Below, piece by piece: positions 22,671 through 33,221 of a stretch of DNA of 64,000 nucleotides (its first letter is position 1; the number at the start of each line of letters is the position of its first letter). The notes beneath the pieces were generated by a model. That model made no database searches, was not told the DNA's origin, and saw nothing but the letters and a program-made list of their open reading frames with translations. A program made the translations under genes and the position numbers. The DNA is from Caenorhabditis elegans (taxonomy: Eukaryota; Nematoda; Chromadorea; Rhabditida; Rhabditidae), in the NCBI RefSeq assembly GCF_000002985.6, contig NC_003279.8:13702001-13766000 (forward strand), read 5' to 3'.

Positions 22671-25600
22671 TTACACGTTCTTCGGTTTAAGATGGCACTT
22701 TTCAGTGGCCAACTCGTCGAGCTTCTGCTGATTGAGCCCACTGACAGCGGTTGTGTCCCATTCACGATTGTCTTCTGGATCCTCTCCGGTTAAGGCTACG
22801 CGCCAGATCATTCGAGCGATAAACTGGAAATTTATTGATTTTTTAGAAAGATATTATTGATTTTGGAAAATTTTATCGATTTTTAAGAAAATTATTGATT
22901 TTTAAAAATTAATTTTTTTAGAAAAATATTATTGATTTTTGTGAAAAATTATTGATTTTTTAAACTTGATTTTTTTAAATTATCAATTTTTTAAGGAAAT
23001 TATTGATTTTTTTGGTGAAAGTGCTAATTTATTAATTTAATTTTTCGGGGAAACATTTTGATTTTTGTGATAATTTATTGATTTTTCAAGCAGTTATTGA
23101 TTTTGGAATATTATCGATTTTTGTGAAAAAGTATTGATTTTTTTTAAAATTTATCATTTTGTGTGAGAAATTATTGATTTCTGCAATATTTATTGATTTT
23201 TGAGCCAAATTTTTGATTTTTATGCATAATTATTAAATTTTGAGCAGTTTTAAAAGAGTTTGAATTTTGTGGAAAAATCACTGGTTTTTAAGAAATTTTA
23301 TCAGTTTTTTATTTAAATTTTGAATTGGAGTAAAGAAGTTATCGATTTTTCTACAAAATTGACAATTTTTACGGAAAAACATGCACTTTTTAATTTAAAG
23401 TACCAAGCTCTGCAAAAAAATGAAAAAATTAGTTATCGATTTTTTTCTTAAAAAATGTTTAAATAAAAATCGATACATTCCAATTAATAAAACTCACATT
23501 AAACCAATAAACATTCATCGCAAAAATGATCAAAAGCATTGCACCGAGCAACGGGAAGAACGGAGCATCCTGTGGTCCCAAGTACACTGCTCCATAAATT
23601 GTAGCATATAACAATTTACAAGTGTACCAGTACAAACGGAAAATCACCCAAATGATAGCAAATAGTATGAATGCAGCATTTCCCATTAGGAAATAATATT
23701 TGTAATATTGACGATTTGTTCGCTTTTTCAAATAAAACGATAGTTTGGTGATTTCCAGTGTAGCATCTGAATTGTCGTGTAGGAAGAGGACCAGGGCGCC
23801 GGGGAGGGTGAAACTGTAAAAAAATCAATAATTTTCACGAAAAATCGATAATAACCAACTTTTGGAAAAGATGGACAAATTAACGGCGGTTATCGATTTT
23901 TGTTGGAAAATCTAATTGTTTTCTATTTTTTTGCCGGAAATTTTTTTTTTTGAACTCACACAAAAAATCAATAGAATTTCGTTTTCAAAATTTTCCTACT
24001 TTGTGGAAAAACGTCAGAGTTTTCATCGAAATTTTTTTAAAGTTTCAGCCATTTTCAAGTTTTAGGCGTTTCCGACAACTTTTACGAAAAATCGATAAAA
24101 ATTGATTTTTCTGGAGATCGAGGAAATAAAATATTGTGTAATTTTGTAAAAGTTTGGTTTTTTAGTATATTTGTTTTCACAAAAAATCAATAATTTTTAA
24201 TTTTTAAAATTTTTAAAACAATTTTTCAAGAATTTAAATATTCCCGATAGTTTTCGGTCGGAAAATTTTTTGAATTTATTTATGAAGTATTTAGGAAGTT
24301 TATGAAAAAAAGGAGTTTAACTCTCCATCACGGGAAAATTTTTTTGCAAATTTTTTCGTCCAAAAAAAAAAGGAAAAAAAAGGGTCCAGAAAAAACCAAC
24401 TCTCCCCCACGGGAAAATTTTTTTGCAAATTTTTTCGTCCAAAAAAAAAGGAAAAAAAAGGCGTTTCCGACATTTTTAACGAAAAGGTGTCGGAGGTCGA
24501 TGATTATTTGTGAATTTCCAATTAAATACTAATAAATTAAAAAATACGTTAATGATCGTATTTTGTAGTTAAAAAGTTGTCAAAACCCTAATGGGGTTAT
24601 TCAAGTAATGTCAGAAAATTAAAAAGTGTAGAAAAATTACGTCACAACTGTATTCAAGTATATAAAAACATGTATTTAAATACATTTGTGACGTCACAAA
24701 TGTATTTAAATACATTTTGCTACATTACTTGAATAACCGCATAAAACAAAAAATTCCACTAAAAATCAATAATCAATCATAAATACTCACTTATCAACAT
24801 AAGACAGAAAAAGTAATCCAAGTGCAATAAAATGGTGTACAAACATTAGCCATGAATCCTTTCTCCATAAATCCATAAACAATGTGGCATAAATTGAATG
24901 AATATAGAACGCCGATTGAACTGCATATATCACTTGTACCTGCCAATGCATTTTTGGACGGCCCCCGGATTCCCATTCTAAAACCATTTTAAATTTAGTA
25001 CATCAAGAAACATTTGTTATAACATACCAATCCACATTGACAGGGGGTCATTGAAAATGTCATGTGAATCTACACACATGTGGAAGTAGAATGCAAATAT
25101 CCATACAGTTCCATAATAGGTCAATTTCCAGAACGATTCGGGTACTTTATGGGCAAATCGGGGGTATATGTTGTGTTGTTGGGTCCATGACTGGAAAACT
25201 ACTGTTTAATAGGTAGGTTAATTCAATATAGCAACAAACTTACTAGAAAGCCATTTTTATATGCCTACTTAATTTTCTCCAATATCAAAGAATTATTGTG
25301 ATATTCGAATTCGGCATGTCAAAAAACCTTTGATCTAATATTTTTATAAATTTATCAGGAAGATACGCCAGTTGATTCAAAACCCGACATTCCACAGAAT
25401 TTTATCGAATTTTCCAGAAGGTTCTAAAAAACCTTTGCCCAACATTTGCCGAAAACCATGAAAAACAGGTAAGCTGAGGTTTATCATCATGCTAAACTCA
25501 AATATCACAATAATTTTCACACTATAATTTTTTTGGGGGGCATTAATCATGTTAACAGAATTTTTAAAAAACTCACCTCCAATCGAATCTGCAGATAATA

Positions 25601-28600
25601 TCGAAGGAATGTGAAAATGGAGGCCAATATCAATACGGTGTAGAGTTCGGAATTTGAGAGTGATACTTCTGGAAGATAGGACATGTACTTACTACTTACT
25701 AGTTAGTTGCGTCTAAAGTGTCTTAATTTCTGAATTATTATATCTAAATTAAGCTATTTAATTTAAATTTAAATTTCTTAAAAAAATATTGACTACCTAG
25801 GTTTTATATGTATCAAAGGTCAGTGGCGCCAGTGTAGCGCCAGTGGGGAAATTGTTAAAAACCACTCCTTTAATCCCAAAATAACCAAATATCATGATAA
25901 AAATTTTTAAAAACATTGTTTTTTTATTTTTTATTTACTCGCAAAAAGTGGCAATTACTCAGTTTTTGCAACTCATAATTTTTGAAGTCGACCAAAAAAA
26001 AAATTTTTTTTTCGACATTTTTTACGTTTTAATTTTGTTTAAATTATTTGTATTAAAACATTGTAGGGGTCGAAACATGCGACATTTCTTTAAATTTTCT
26101 CAAAAGCTCGTATTTTTCAAAATTTTGGCAATTTGACCGAAAATTATGAAAAATCTAAAATTTTTTGGAGTGTTTTATTATGATATTCGGTTGTTTTGGA
26201 TCATTATAAGTGCATTTAGACAAAATCCCCACTGGCGCTACTCCACCTTCAAACTATGATGCCATTAATGCTGTAACTCGCATTTCTTTTTTATCAGATT
26301 TTTTAGGTAACCACCATCTAAGTTTTAATTATTTATTAATTATGAACATCCTGGTTGAATTTTCTACTGACATGATAACTTAAAATGTGTAAAATTAGAG
26401 AGGTGCTGTAGATAGATGAAAAATAACGACATTCGCTTAATAAGCTTACTTTTGAAATCAGAGATCATAGACGATGGGAATGAGTAGTCTGGTCGTAAAC
26501 GAGCATATCGACGGAACCAATGGGGTATCGATTCAAATACCAGACCAGCCTGCAAATTATCAATGGTTAGGTTATGAATTTAGACACATTAAAGGTGGAG
26601 TAGCGCCAGTGGGTAAATTGCTTTAAAACATGCCTATGGTACCACAATGACCAAATATCATGATTAAAAAATTAAAAAAAATTTTTATAAATTTTATATG
26701 ATTTTTTGAAAATTGAAAAAATCTCAGTTTTTGCCTAATTCCTATTTGAATTACCGCCAATTGGATTTGTTCGATGGAGCGCGCTTGCACGTTTTTAAAT
26801 TTATTTCTCAGATAAACGTGTTAGCTTCTATTTAGAAGGAATAGACCTATTTAGTAGAATCGGAAAACTAATTAGAGCTAAATAGAAGAACTAGTTCTAA
26901 ATAGATCAGGGTTTGATCTAATTAGAACAGCGTAGAAATGGCAGATCTATTTAGACCTAAATAGAAGAGGGTAGATCTAAATAGAAGGTTGTTTCTATAC
27001 ATTTTCTTGCCAAAATAGGTGTTTTCTAAAAGTCAAACCGACATTCCGTGGGGCTCTGAACAACAAAACCTCCTGTCTTAAAACGAATGTATCCAATTCT
27101 AGAGGCGAGGTATTAAAAAGCCTTCAACTACAACCATGTTAAGTTCGAAGCAATAAACGTTTTCATAGTTGCAGGCATTGTCCAGAACTGAGATATTGTT
27201 GAGCACAGATCTAGCATATTATGGTTGTCTTGGAGCTCACATCTCCGCAGCCACTAAAGATAACTAGAAAGTACCCACTAACAAAATGTTTTTCATATTG
27301 TTGCCAACAACTTTTCAATTGTCTACATTTTATTAATTCAAACACCAACAGAGTTATAAGTCTTAGAAAGTAAGACGTCTATACGCTCAGTCAACTATAA
27401 TTTGATTAATTGTTTAGCTAAAAATGCAATATGAATGCCCAAACTTGTAAGAACTACCAAAATTGTGTTTTCTATAAAGTTAAACACTTTTTGAAAAAAT
27501 TCCAAAACAATTTTTTTCAATATTTTTTCAAACATAAGAGGGAAAATTTTAGAGCTGAAGATTCAGTTCATAAGGGGGGACCCTTGTGATCCTTTGGAGC
27601 TGAAGATTCAGTTCATAAGGGGGGATCCTTATGATATTTTGGAGTCTTATCAGTGTTTTTAGAATTTGAAAAAAACCGGAATTTTTTTGAGAATTTATTT
27701 TTTAAAAATTAAAAAAAAAATTTTTTTTTAATTGTCTTTAAAATTTGCAAATACAGTGTGAAACTATCACTTTCCGTATAAAAATATTTGGAAGAAAGAA
27801 AAAACTAAATTTGAATGCGCGCGCAGAAGGTGTTCAACAGAGCGCGTTTGCTTTTCGAGCCTTTCGGGCGCATTAATTTGAAGTCTGTTAATAAATGCAA
27901 AAAAGTCGATGAACTACTTAATTAGCGCCGCAACTAGTTCTCACACGCGCAAGGTTGGCTAAACAGGTAACGTTTCAGATCGTGAAGCAGAAGGTCAAGG
28001 GTTCAACTCCGGGTGGTGGCAAGAAAATTTCTCCGAGAACGGTAGCAGGCTTAGAAGAGGTGTCTAGATTCCACAGGGTACTGTGGAAAAAGTGAACGAA
28101 CAGGGTCGGCAGGGGAGCTGAACGAGAATAGAAAATCTTTTTTTTTTTCCGGAATCCAAAATCACATTTTCCAAAAATTCACTTTTAAAAATTCCGAGTC
28201 TATATAGGAGGCGAAAACCGAGTCTAAATAGAAGCAAAACGCACTTATATTTAGAAAAGAGTAGAACTATTTAGAAGAAGAAGGTACTTCTAATTAGAAG
28301 AAGTAGACCTATTTAGTTAAAAAGCTCTGCTATTTAGATGAAAAAGCATTTCTAATTATGTCGTGTTAGGAGCTAGCGCCATTTCTAAATATATCTGCTT
28401 TTTTCTTCTAAATAGAAGCGAAAACGTTTATCTGAGTTATGTTATTTTTTGTTATTTTCCACCGATTTTTAATGTTTTCGGTGTATTTTTGCTTGAATTT
28501 CAGAGAAAAAGTCAAAAAATGCAAATTTTCGATTGAAAAGTAAGCGTGCAGGCATAAATCAGTGAAATTAATTAATTCAGTTTCGAAATCGTTTAAAACT

Positions 28601-29990
28601 GTTACTTTGTCATTTTTACGCCTGTACGCGTGCTTTTTATTCAAAAATTTGCATTTATCTTAACTTTTTCTCTAAAATTCGAGCAAAAATACACCGAAAA
28701 CATTAAAAATCGGTGGAGAATAACAAAAAATAACATAAATAAATTTAAAAACGTGCAAGCGCGCTCCATCGAACAAATCCAATTGGCGGCAATTCAAATA
28801 GGAATTAGGCAAAAACTGAGATTTTTTCAATTTTCAAAAAATCATATAAAATTTAGAAAATTTTTTTGGATTTTTTTATCATGATATTTGGTCATTGTGG
28901 TACCATAGGCATGTTTTAAAGCAATTTTCCCACTAGCGCTACTCCACCTTTAATGTATATATTATACTAACATTTTTAACGACTATTATTCAATAAGACA
29001 CCCTACCGAATTCGGGTTTTCTATACGTATTGTAGTTCTTCTATTAAAAATTAACCACTATTATTGACAAACGAAGGCATATAACAAACTTTGAGTAAGA
29101 CAACGTAGAGGATAAGGACAGTGGGCATTAACATGTTCACTTGTGGGACTCTATTGCTAAACACGTGATATACTCGCATATAAACTAATTTTCCTTATAC
29201 CGTATTTCTTCTATTAATATGGCTGCAATACTATTTTTCGATGGTCTTCCCGCTGGCAATACTAATAGGGAGTGCAATATTAATTTTCAGAACATTTTTC
29301 TGACTTTGAGCTTACTATTTTTTTCTGAAAAAACTAGTTTCTTATGTAAAAATTCAGAAAATTTGATTGTAATTGCAACAAAAAGGTACAATAACTTCAA
29401 CTTCATAGAAATTTTACCAATAATTGTTGCAAAATAGGCAAAAAACGTTGTTAAAATCTCAAAATTAGTGAGGTGGGTTTGTACCAAAAAAAAAGTAGAT
29501 GCAAGACTATTAGAGAGTGCAACACTAATAGGGAGTGCAATTCTAATTTTCGAAGGGTGTTCAAGATGCAATACTAATAGGGAGTGCAAGTCTAATAGGG
29601 AGGCCATATTAATAGAAGAAATACGGTACATTATACTTCCTATTTATGTTTCTCCTTGTATGTATACTGATACTAATCTACTACATTATGATCTTTATAA
29701 ATTCCTTTTTATATCTTTTTATCTTTATATACTCTTACTAACCTGCTACATGTACATATTCCATTCTTTATACATATCCACTGTATTTTCTTAAAAGTTT
29801 GAACTAAAACGATTAGAGAATGCTTTACAAGTACAGAATTACAAACATAATATTTTTAAACACCAAGATCTAGAACATTGATACCTAAAAACCCCAAGTT
29901 CAAACAATAAAAACTCACGAGCACTATTGGATTCGCAGTCGATGTTCGGTATATTGACGGATGTGTAATATTGTATTCAGGTCCAAGCAT
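22671..29990 (-). CDS. lagr-1: Ceramide synthase (LAG1/TLC family)
   Basis: Seven exons (29919-29990, 26450-26549, 25577-25668, 25028-25190, 24791-24977, 23498-23813, 22671-22823) give 360 residues, and every phase agrees. It is a multi-pass ER membrane protein with a TLC domain at about residues 85-315. The Lag1 motif carries the paired histidines His190-His191 ([16 protein letters not shown]) and, downstream, His217-Asp218 with Asp221 ([11 protein letters not shown]), residues essential for acyl transfer in the family. It lacks the homeobox-like domain of many vertebrate CerS. Expected reaction: N-acylation of sphingoid bases with fatty acyl-CoA. It is probably the first gene of an operon with hsd-1. 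Intron 1 is 3.4 kb and carries a large palindromic transposable element. Confidence 0.93.
22840..23235. repeat. Degenerate TTATTGATTTTT tandem repeat in lagr-1 intron 6
   Basis: ATTGATTTTT-like units recur every ~18-30 bp (roughly fifteen times), interspersed with GAAAA and TTTAAA. This is low-complexity sequence in the intron between exons 23498-23813 and 22671-22823. Confidence 0.7.
24317..24462. repeat. Direct tandem duplication, ~82-bp period, in lagr-1 intron 5
   Basis: Two near-identical copies of CACGGGAAAATTTTTTTGCA followed by AATTTTTTCGTCC and an A-rich run, starting at about 24328 and 24410. Confidence 0.8.
24593..24743. mobile_element. 150-bp palindromic MITE in lagr-1 intron 5
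   Basis: Ends GGTTATTCAAGTAATGT and ACATTACTTGAATAACC are exact complements. A core palindrome ATACATTTGTGACGTCACAA (containing TGACGTCA) sits near 24682-24701. Confidence 0.8.
25818..26250. mobile_element. GTAGCGCCAGTGGGG-family palindromic element, short form (copy A)
   Basis: Left end has AGTGTAGCGCCAGTGGGGAA; right end has CCCCACTGGCGCTACTCCACC. It encloses an AT-rich internal region with AAAAAGTGGCAATTACTCAG. It sits in lagr-1 intron 2. It is closely related to the element at 42071-42478 and shares ends with the 2.4-kb element at 26589-28954. Confidence 0.8.
26589..28954. mobile_element. 2.4-kb element with ~220-bp terminal inverted repeats in lagr-1 intron 1
   Basis: Ends AAAGGTGGAGTAGCGCCAGT / ACTAGCGCTACTCCACCTTT. 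The inverted arms extend inward past CCAATTGGATTTGTTCGATG (left ~26758, inverted on the right ~28780) to about 26815 and 28735. Inside are a tRNA-like pol III unit (~27950-28025), two zones rich in the palindromic decamer TCTAAATAGA, and a nested palindrome at 28430-28740. I see no transposase frame, so it is non-autonomous and composite. Confidence 0.8.
27950..28025 (+). repeat. tRNA-like pol III promoter unit (SINE-like head)
   Basis: An A-box-like GGTTGGCTAAACAGG (~27953) and a perfect B-box core GGTTCAACTCC (28000-28010) are ~46 bp apart, as in tRNA genes. The flanks do not form a complete acceptor stem, so a tRNA-derived repeat is more likely than a tRNA gene. Confidence 0.55.
29198..29628. 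mobile_element. MITE with TACCGTATTTCTTC termini
   Basis: TACCGTATTTCTTCTATTAA at 29198 and its inverted complement TTAATAGAAGAAATACGGTA (29609-29628) form terminal inverted repeats. GGGAGTGCAA with CTAATAGG repeats lie subterminally on both sides. It sits in lagr-1 intron 1. Related ends occur near 4.68, 46.0, 47.7 and 48.1 kb. Confidence 0.8.
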
Positions 29991-31131
29991 TTTGTATTCC
30001 TTTCCTCAATGACTTAGGTTGGCATTCCCACTGGTACTTGACACCTTATGAAAAAAAAAAGTTGCTACTGTGATGTGTGTATGTGTATGGCAGCAAAGAA
30101 GAAAAGAGCAAATATTTGTAGAAAATGGTGATTTTACAAGAGAAAGAATAAGAAGGACAAAGTTGTTGAGCAGCACCTCACAAACAGGAGCCAACCCCCT
30201 ACCGACGGGAACAAGGAGAGAGAGACTAGACTAATGGGGGGGGGGGGGGGGGTGGTGAGGGCAAAGGGCACTTTTCGAGATTGAACTATTTCAATAGGTT
30301 TTGGAATTTAAACTTAGTTGTTATGAAAGCCTTGACAATTGTCCATTGGGCATTTTTAAGGTACTAATGAAAGTATCAAAGTTTCTACTGATTTTGGGGT
30401 AAAGTCAGTGGTAGATTAATATAAATGTAATGTATAAATGTATTATATATAGTAAACAATATATTATGATTATTCAAAATTATTCAAAAAATTGGCTGGA
30501 GAAAGACAATCTACCAGTAGTAACTACCCGGGTTCAGTAGAATTGTTGTAATAGTTATGATACATTTGAGACTTGAGTCTTATTAGACGAACTTGCTTGG
30601 ACATGAAATTTCATTCCACAGACTTCTTTTTGTCATTCACAAACAACCTTGTTTACTATCGACGTGCTTATGTAAAAATGCTCTCATAGAATATTTTAGA
30701 GACCCTAGGCCCCTCCGGTTGTCCTGGAAACTTTTGTGGTCTCTGCTGCCCCACAGAAAACACGAGTACTTCTCAAAGCTCTGTGAGCACACAACACAGA
30801 GAAGCAAATGTTCACATCAATTTTGTATGATTACTGTATTAAAGAATATAAATGTCTAGACTATGAATGATTAGCAATATTGTACATTGTTATATACTAA
30901 ATTAGTAGTGTAGCGAAGAATATTACCGTGGGAAAAGTAGTATATTCTCCAAATTGAGGAAAGCACTGTATTCAGAAAATTTTGAATGGTGTTGTAAATA
31001 AAGGGGACTTGATTTCAAATACAGAGGTATGGAGAATGAAGAAAAAAATTTAGTCAAACGCTATTACCTTTTCTAGATATTCACTGATCTATTTGAGTTA
31101 TTATTAAATCGAATTTATGGCTCAATAAGTT

Positions 31132-31305
31132 CACGTAGTGCTAGGCTGTCCCATCACGGTTTGATCTACGAAAAATGCGTGAATTTTTAGCCCAAAAATA
31201 TGTGACGTGAGCACGTTCTTAACCATGCGAAATCAGCCTTTTCTCCCCCATTTTTTTGTAGATCTACGTAGATCAAGCCGAAATGAGACATTCTGACACT
31301 ACGTG
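31132..31305. repeat. CACGTGGTGTCAGGCTGTCC-family palindromic repeat, copy 1
   Basis: Diverged copy with ends CACGTAGTG and CACTACGTG. Inner arms GGTTTGATCTACGAAAAATG and TGTAGATCTACGTAGATCAA flank a core with CACGTTCTTAACCATGCGAA. Confidence 0.75.
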
Positions 31306-32046
31306 TATGTTTATTTTCAAGAACGGTAGTATTTCTGCATTGGATATAGTGTTTCTAAATTTCTAAAAATAATAAAAAAATAAAAAAACTAGCAAGTTAT
31401 CATGAACTAACTTAAATCGACATATTGATTAAATTCACTACACTAGGGTACCTTGTGTAAAAAAATAATAATAATTATTATTATTATTGTTATTATTACG
31501 TAAGCACAAACAGTCAAACTAAACATATGGGCACTACATCATTTCAATAAAGGAGCACTCCAATAAGTGATAGAGAAGGAAAATGGGTAACGAATGTTAT
31601 TCCAAAAATACATGGATATGACAAATAACTTTTATCTCATTATTGATCAGTAAAGGTTTTACAGAACCTTATTAAAGTAGCATTACTTTGAAAAAAATTG
31701 GTAGCATGTACTAAAGAGAAATGAGAATTGAGAAGTACAAGTGTTTCTTCTTTTCTTCCTCAAGAATCTAGTTTTTTTTTTTTCATATTTGCCCTTCCGT
31801 TGTTTCTGTGTGACGAATTAATGCTCACCTTGAGAACCGGGAAGACAGAGAGACAGAGTATGTTAAGTACTCTTTGGAATCAGAGTCTAAAAGTCAATTG
31901 TGCAGATTTTTGGAAGCTTCTTTGAACTTCTAGGGCTTTGGGCAATGTGCTATGGGAATTAAAATTTGAAAAAAAAAGTTTTTGGGATAACATTTTTCTT
32001 TTCAAAAAAATGTAAGTTTTCCAAAACGCTTTTAGAATGTTTGCAC

Positions 32047-32226
32047 ACACGTGGTGTCAAAGTGTCCAATTTTGGTTTGATCTTCAAAAATGCGGAAGAA
32101 GAGACGCAGACTTTTCAACTGATATCGCATGGCTAAGAACGTGCTGACGTCACAGTTTTCTGGGGGGAAAAATTCCCGCGTTTTTCGTAGATCAAACCGT
32201 GATGGGTCAGCCTGGCACCACGTGTG
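32047..32226. repeat. CACGTGGTGTC-family palindromic repeat, copy 2
   Basis: Ends CACGTGGTGTCAAAGTGTCC and CAGCCTGGCACCACGTG; core GATATCGCATGGCTAAGAAC then GTGCTGACGTCAC. Same ~180-bp family as the copies at 31.1, 36.7, 43.4 and 43.6 kb. Confidence 0.8.
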
Positions 32227-33221
32227 CACAATCAACTCTAAAACTTATGAACGGCTTCAAAACAAAAAGCAAATTTACGGGGTTTTCACGGTATAAAATA
32301 GTTGCTCTAAAAAATTCCAGATCGATGACATAACTTCAGAGCTATTATATTTATATACTATTAATATATATATATTCTCTGATAGAAAAAGACTTGTAAA
32401 TCAACTTGGTAAAATTTCAAGTGAATTTACAAGTTACTTTTTTTGAATATTTAGGTTTTTCACAAGAAATGTAAATTTTTACTGAAAATCATCCTATTAT
32501 TAGCAAAAAATTATAATTTGTTATGTAAAATTGAAATCAAAACAATATTTCTCTAAAAAGTTGTTAAATGTTGTGTTTTGAATGGTATTTATAATCAATA
32601 TAATGTAAAAAATAGCCCGAAAAATTATAAATGAAAAAAAAATTTCGAAAAAACTACCAAATTTATCGATTTTTTTTGAAATCTTCTTGTTCAGAATATT
32701 TAAAAACATGTTTTATATTTTTAAAAAAACGAAAAAGTATAAATTTATGGAAAAAAAAATTTTTTTTAGAAATTTTTCGAAAAAATGTTTTTTTTTTTTT
32801 TTTTTTAGAAATTTTTTTTTTACAAAACTCCCATAACCCTAAACACAAAACCCATAGAAATTAAATGTTTCTAGTTCTTACCGCCCCGAGTATTACGTAG
32901 TTTGTAGCCTACATTGCGCTGGGAGAGCCCGGAACTCCCTGAGCCAATACAAGAGCACACAAAGGAAACATTTTATGAGAGAAGAAAAAAAAGGTCATTA
33001 ACACAGGTAAAATAAACGGGAATTCGAGAAAAAAAAGGAAAAAAGACGAAAAAAAAGGAAAATCAATAAATCAATAAATAGTCAACAGAAAATCGATTTT
33101 TTTTTAGTTTTTAAATTTTTGAATTTTAAAAAAAATTGTGTAACTAAGGTTTTAAAAACGAGTTTCTCAATACTTTAAAAGCTAAACGAGCTAAAAAAAA
33201 GAGCCAATAAAGGGGCGGAGC

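Larger units (their letters stand above)
29991..33221. promoter_or_regulatory. Upstream region of the lagr-1/hsd-1 unit; no gene recognised
   Basis: This 3.2-kb interval separates the lagr-1 start from the LAS1 stop, both on the minus strand, so it should hold the lagr-1 promoter and the LAS1 3' UTR. It contains a 17-G run at 30236-30252, two CACGTGGTGTC palindromes (31132-31305 and 32047-32226), an (AAT)n/(TTA)n run near 31466-31497, and extended A/T tracts from 32340. Open frames here are short and low-complexity. Confidence 0.5.

Noticed and set aside
30593..30859. Plus-strand 88-codon frame upstream of lagr-1
   Set aside because: No splice partners, domain or compositional signal; length is not unusual for chance in this region.
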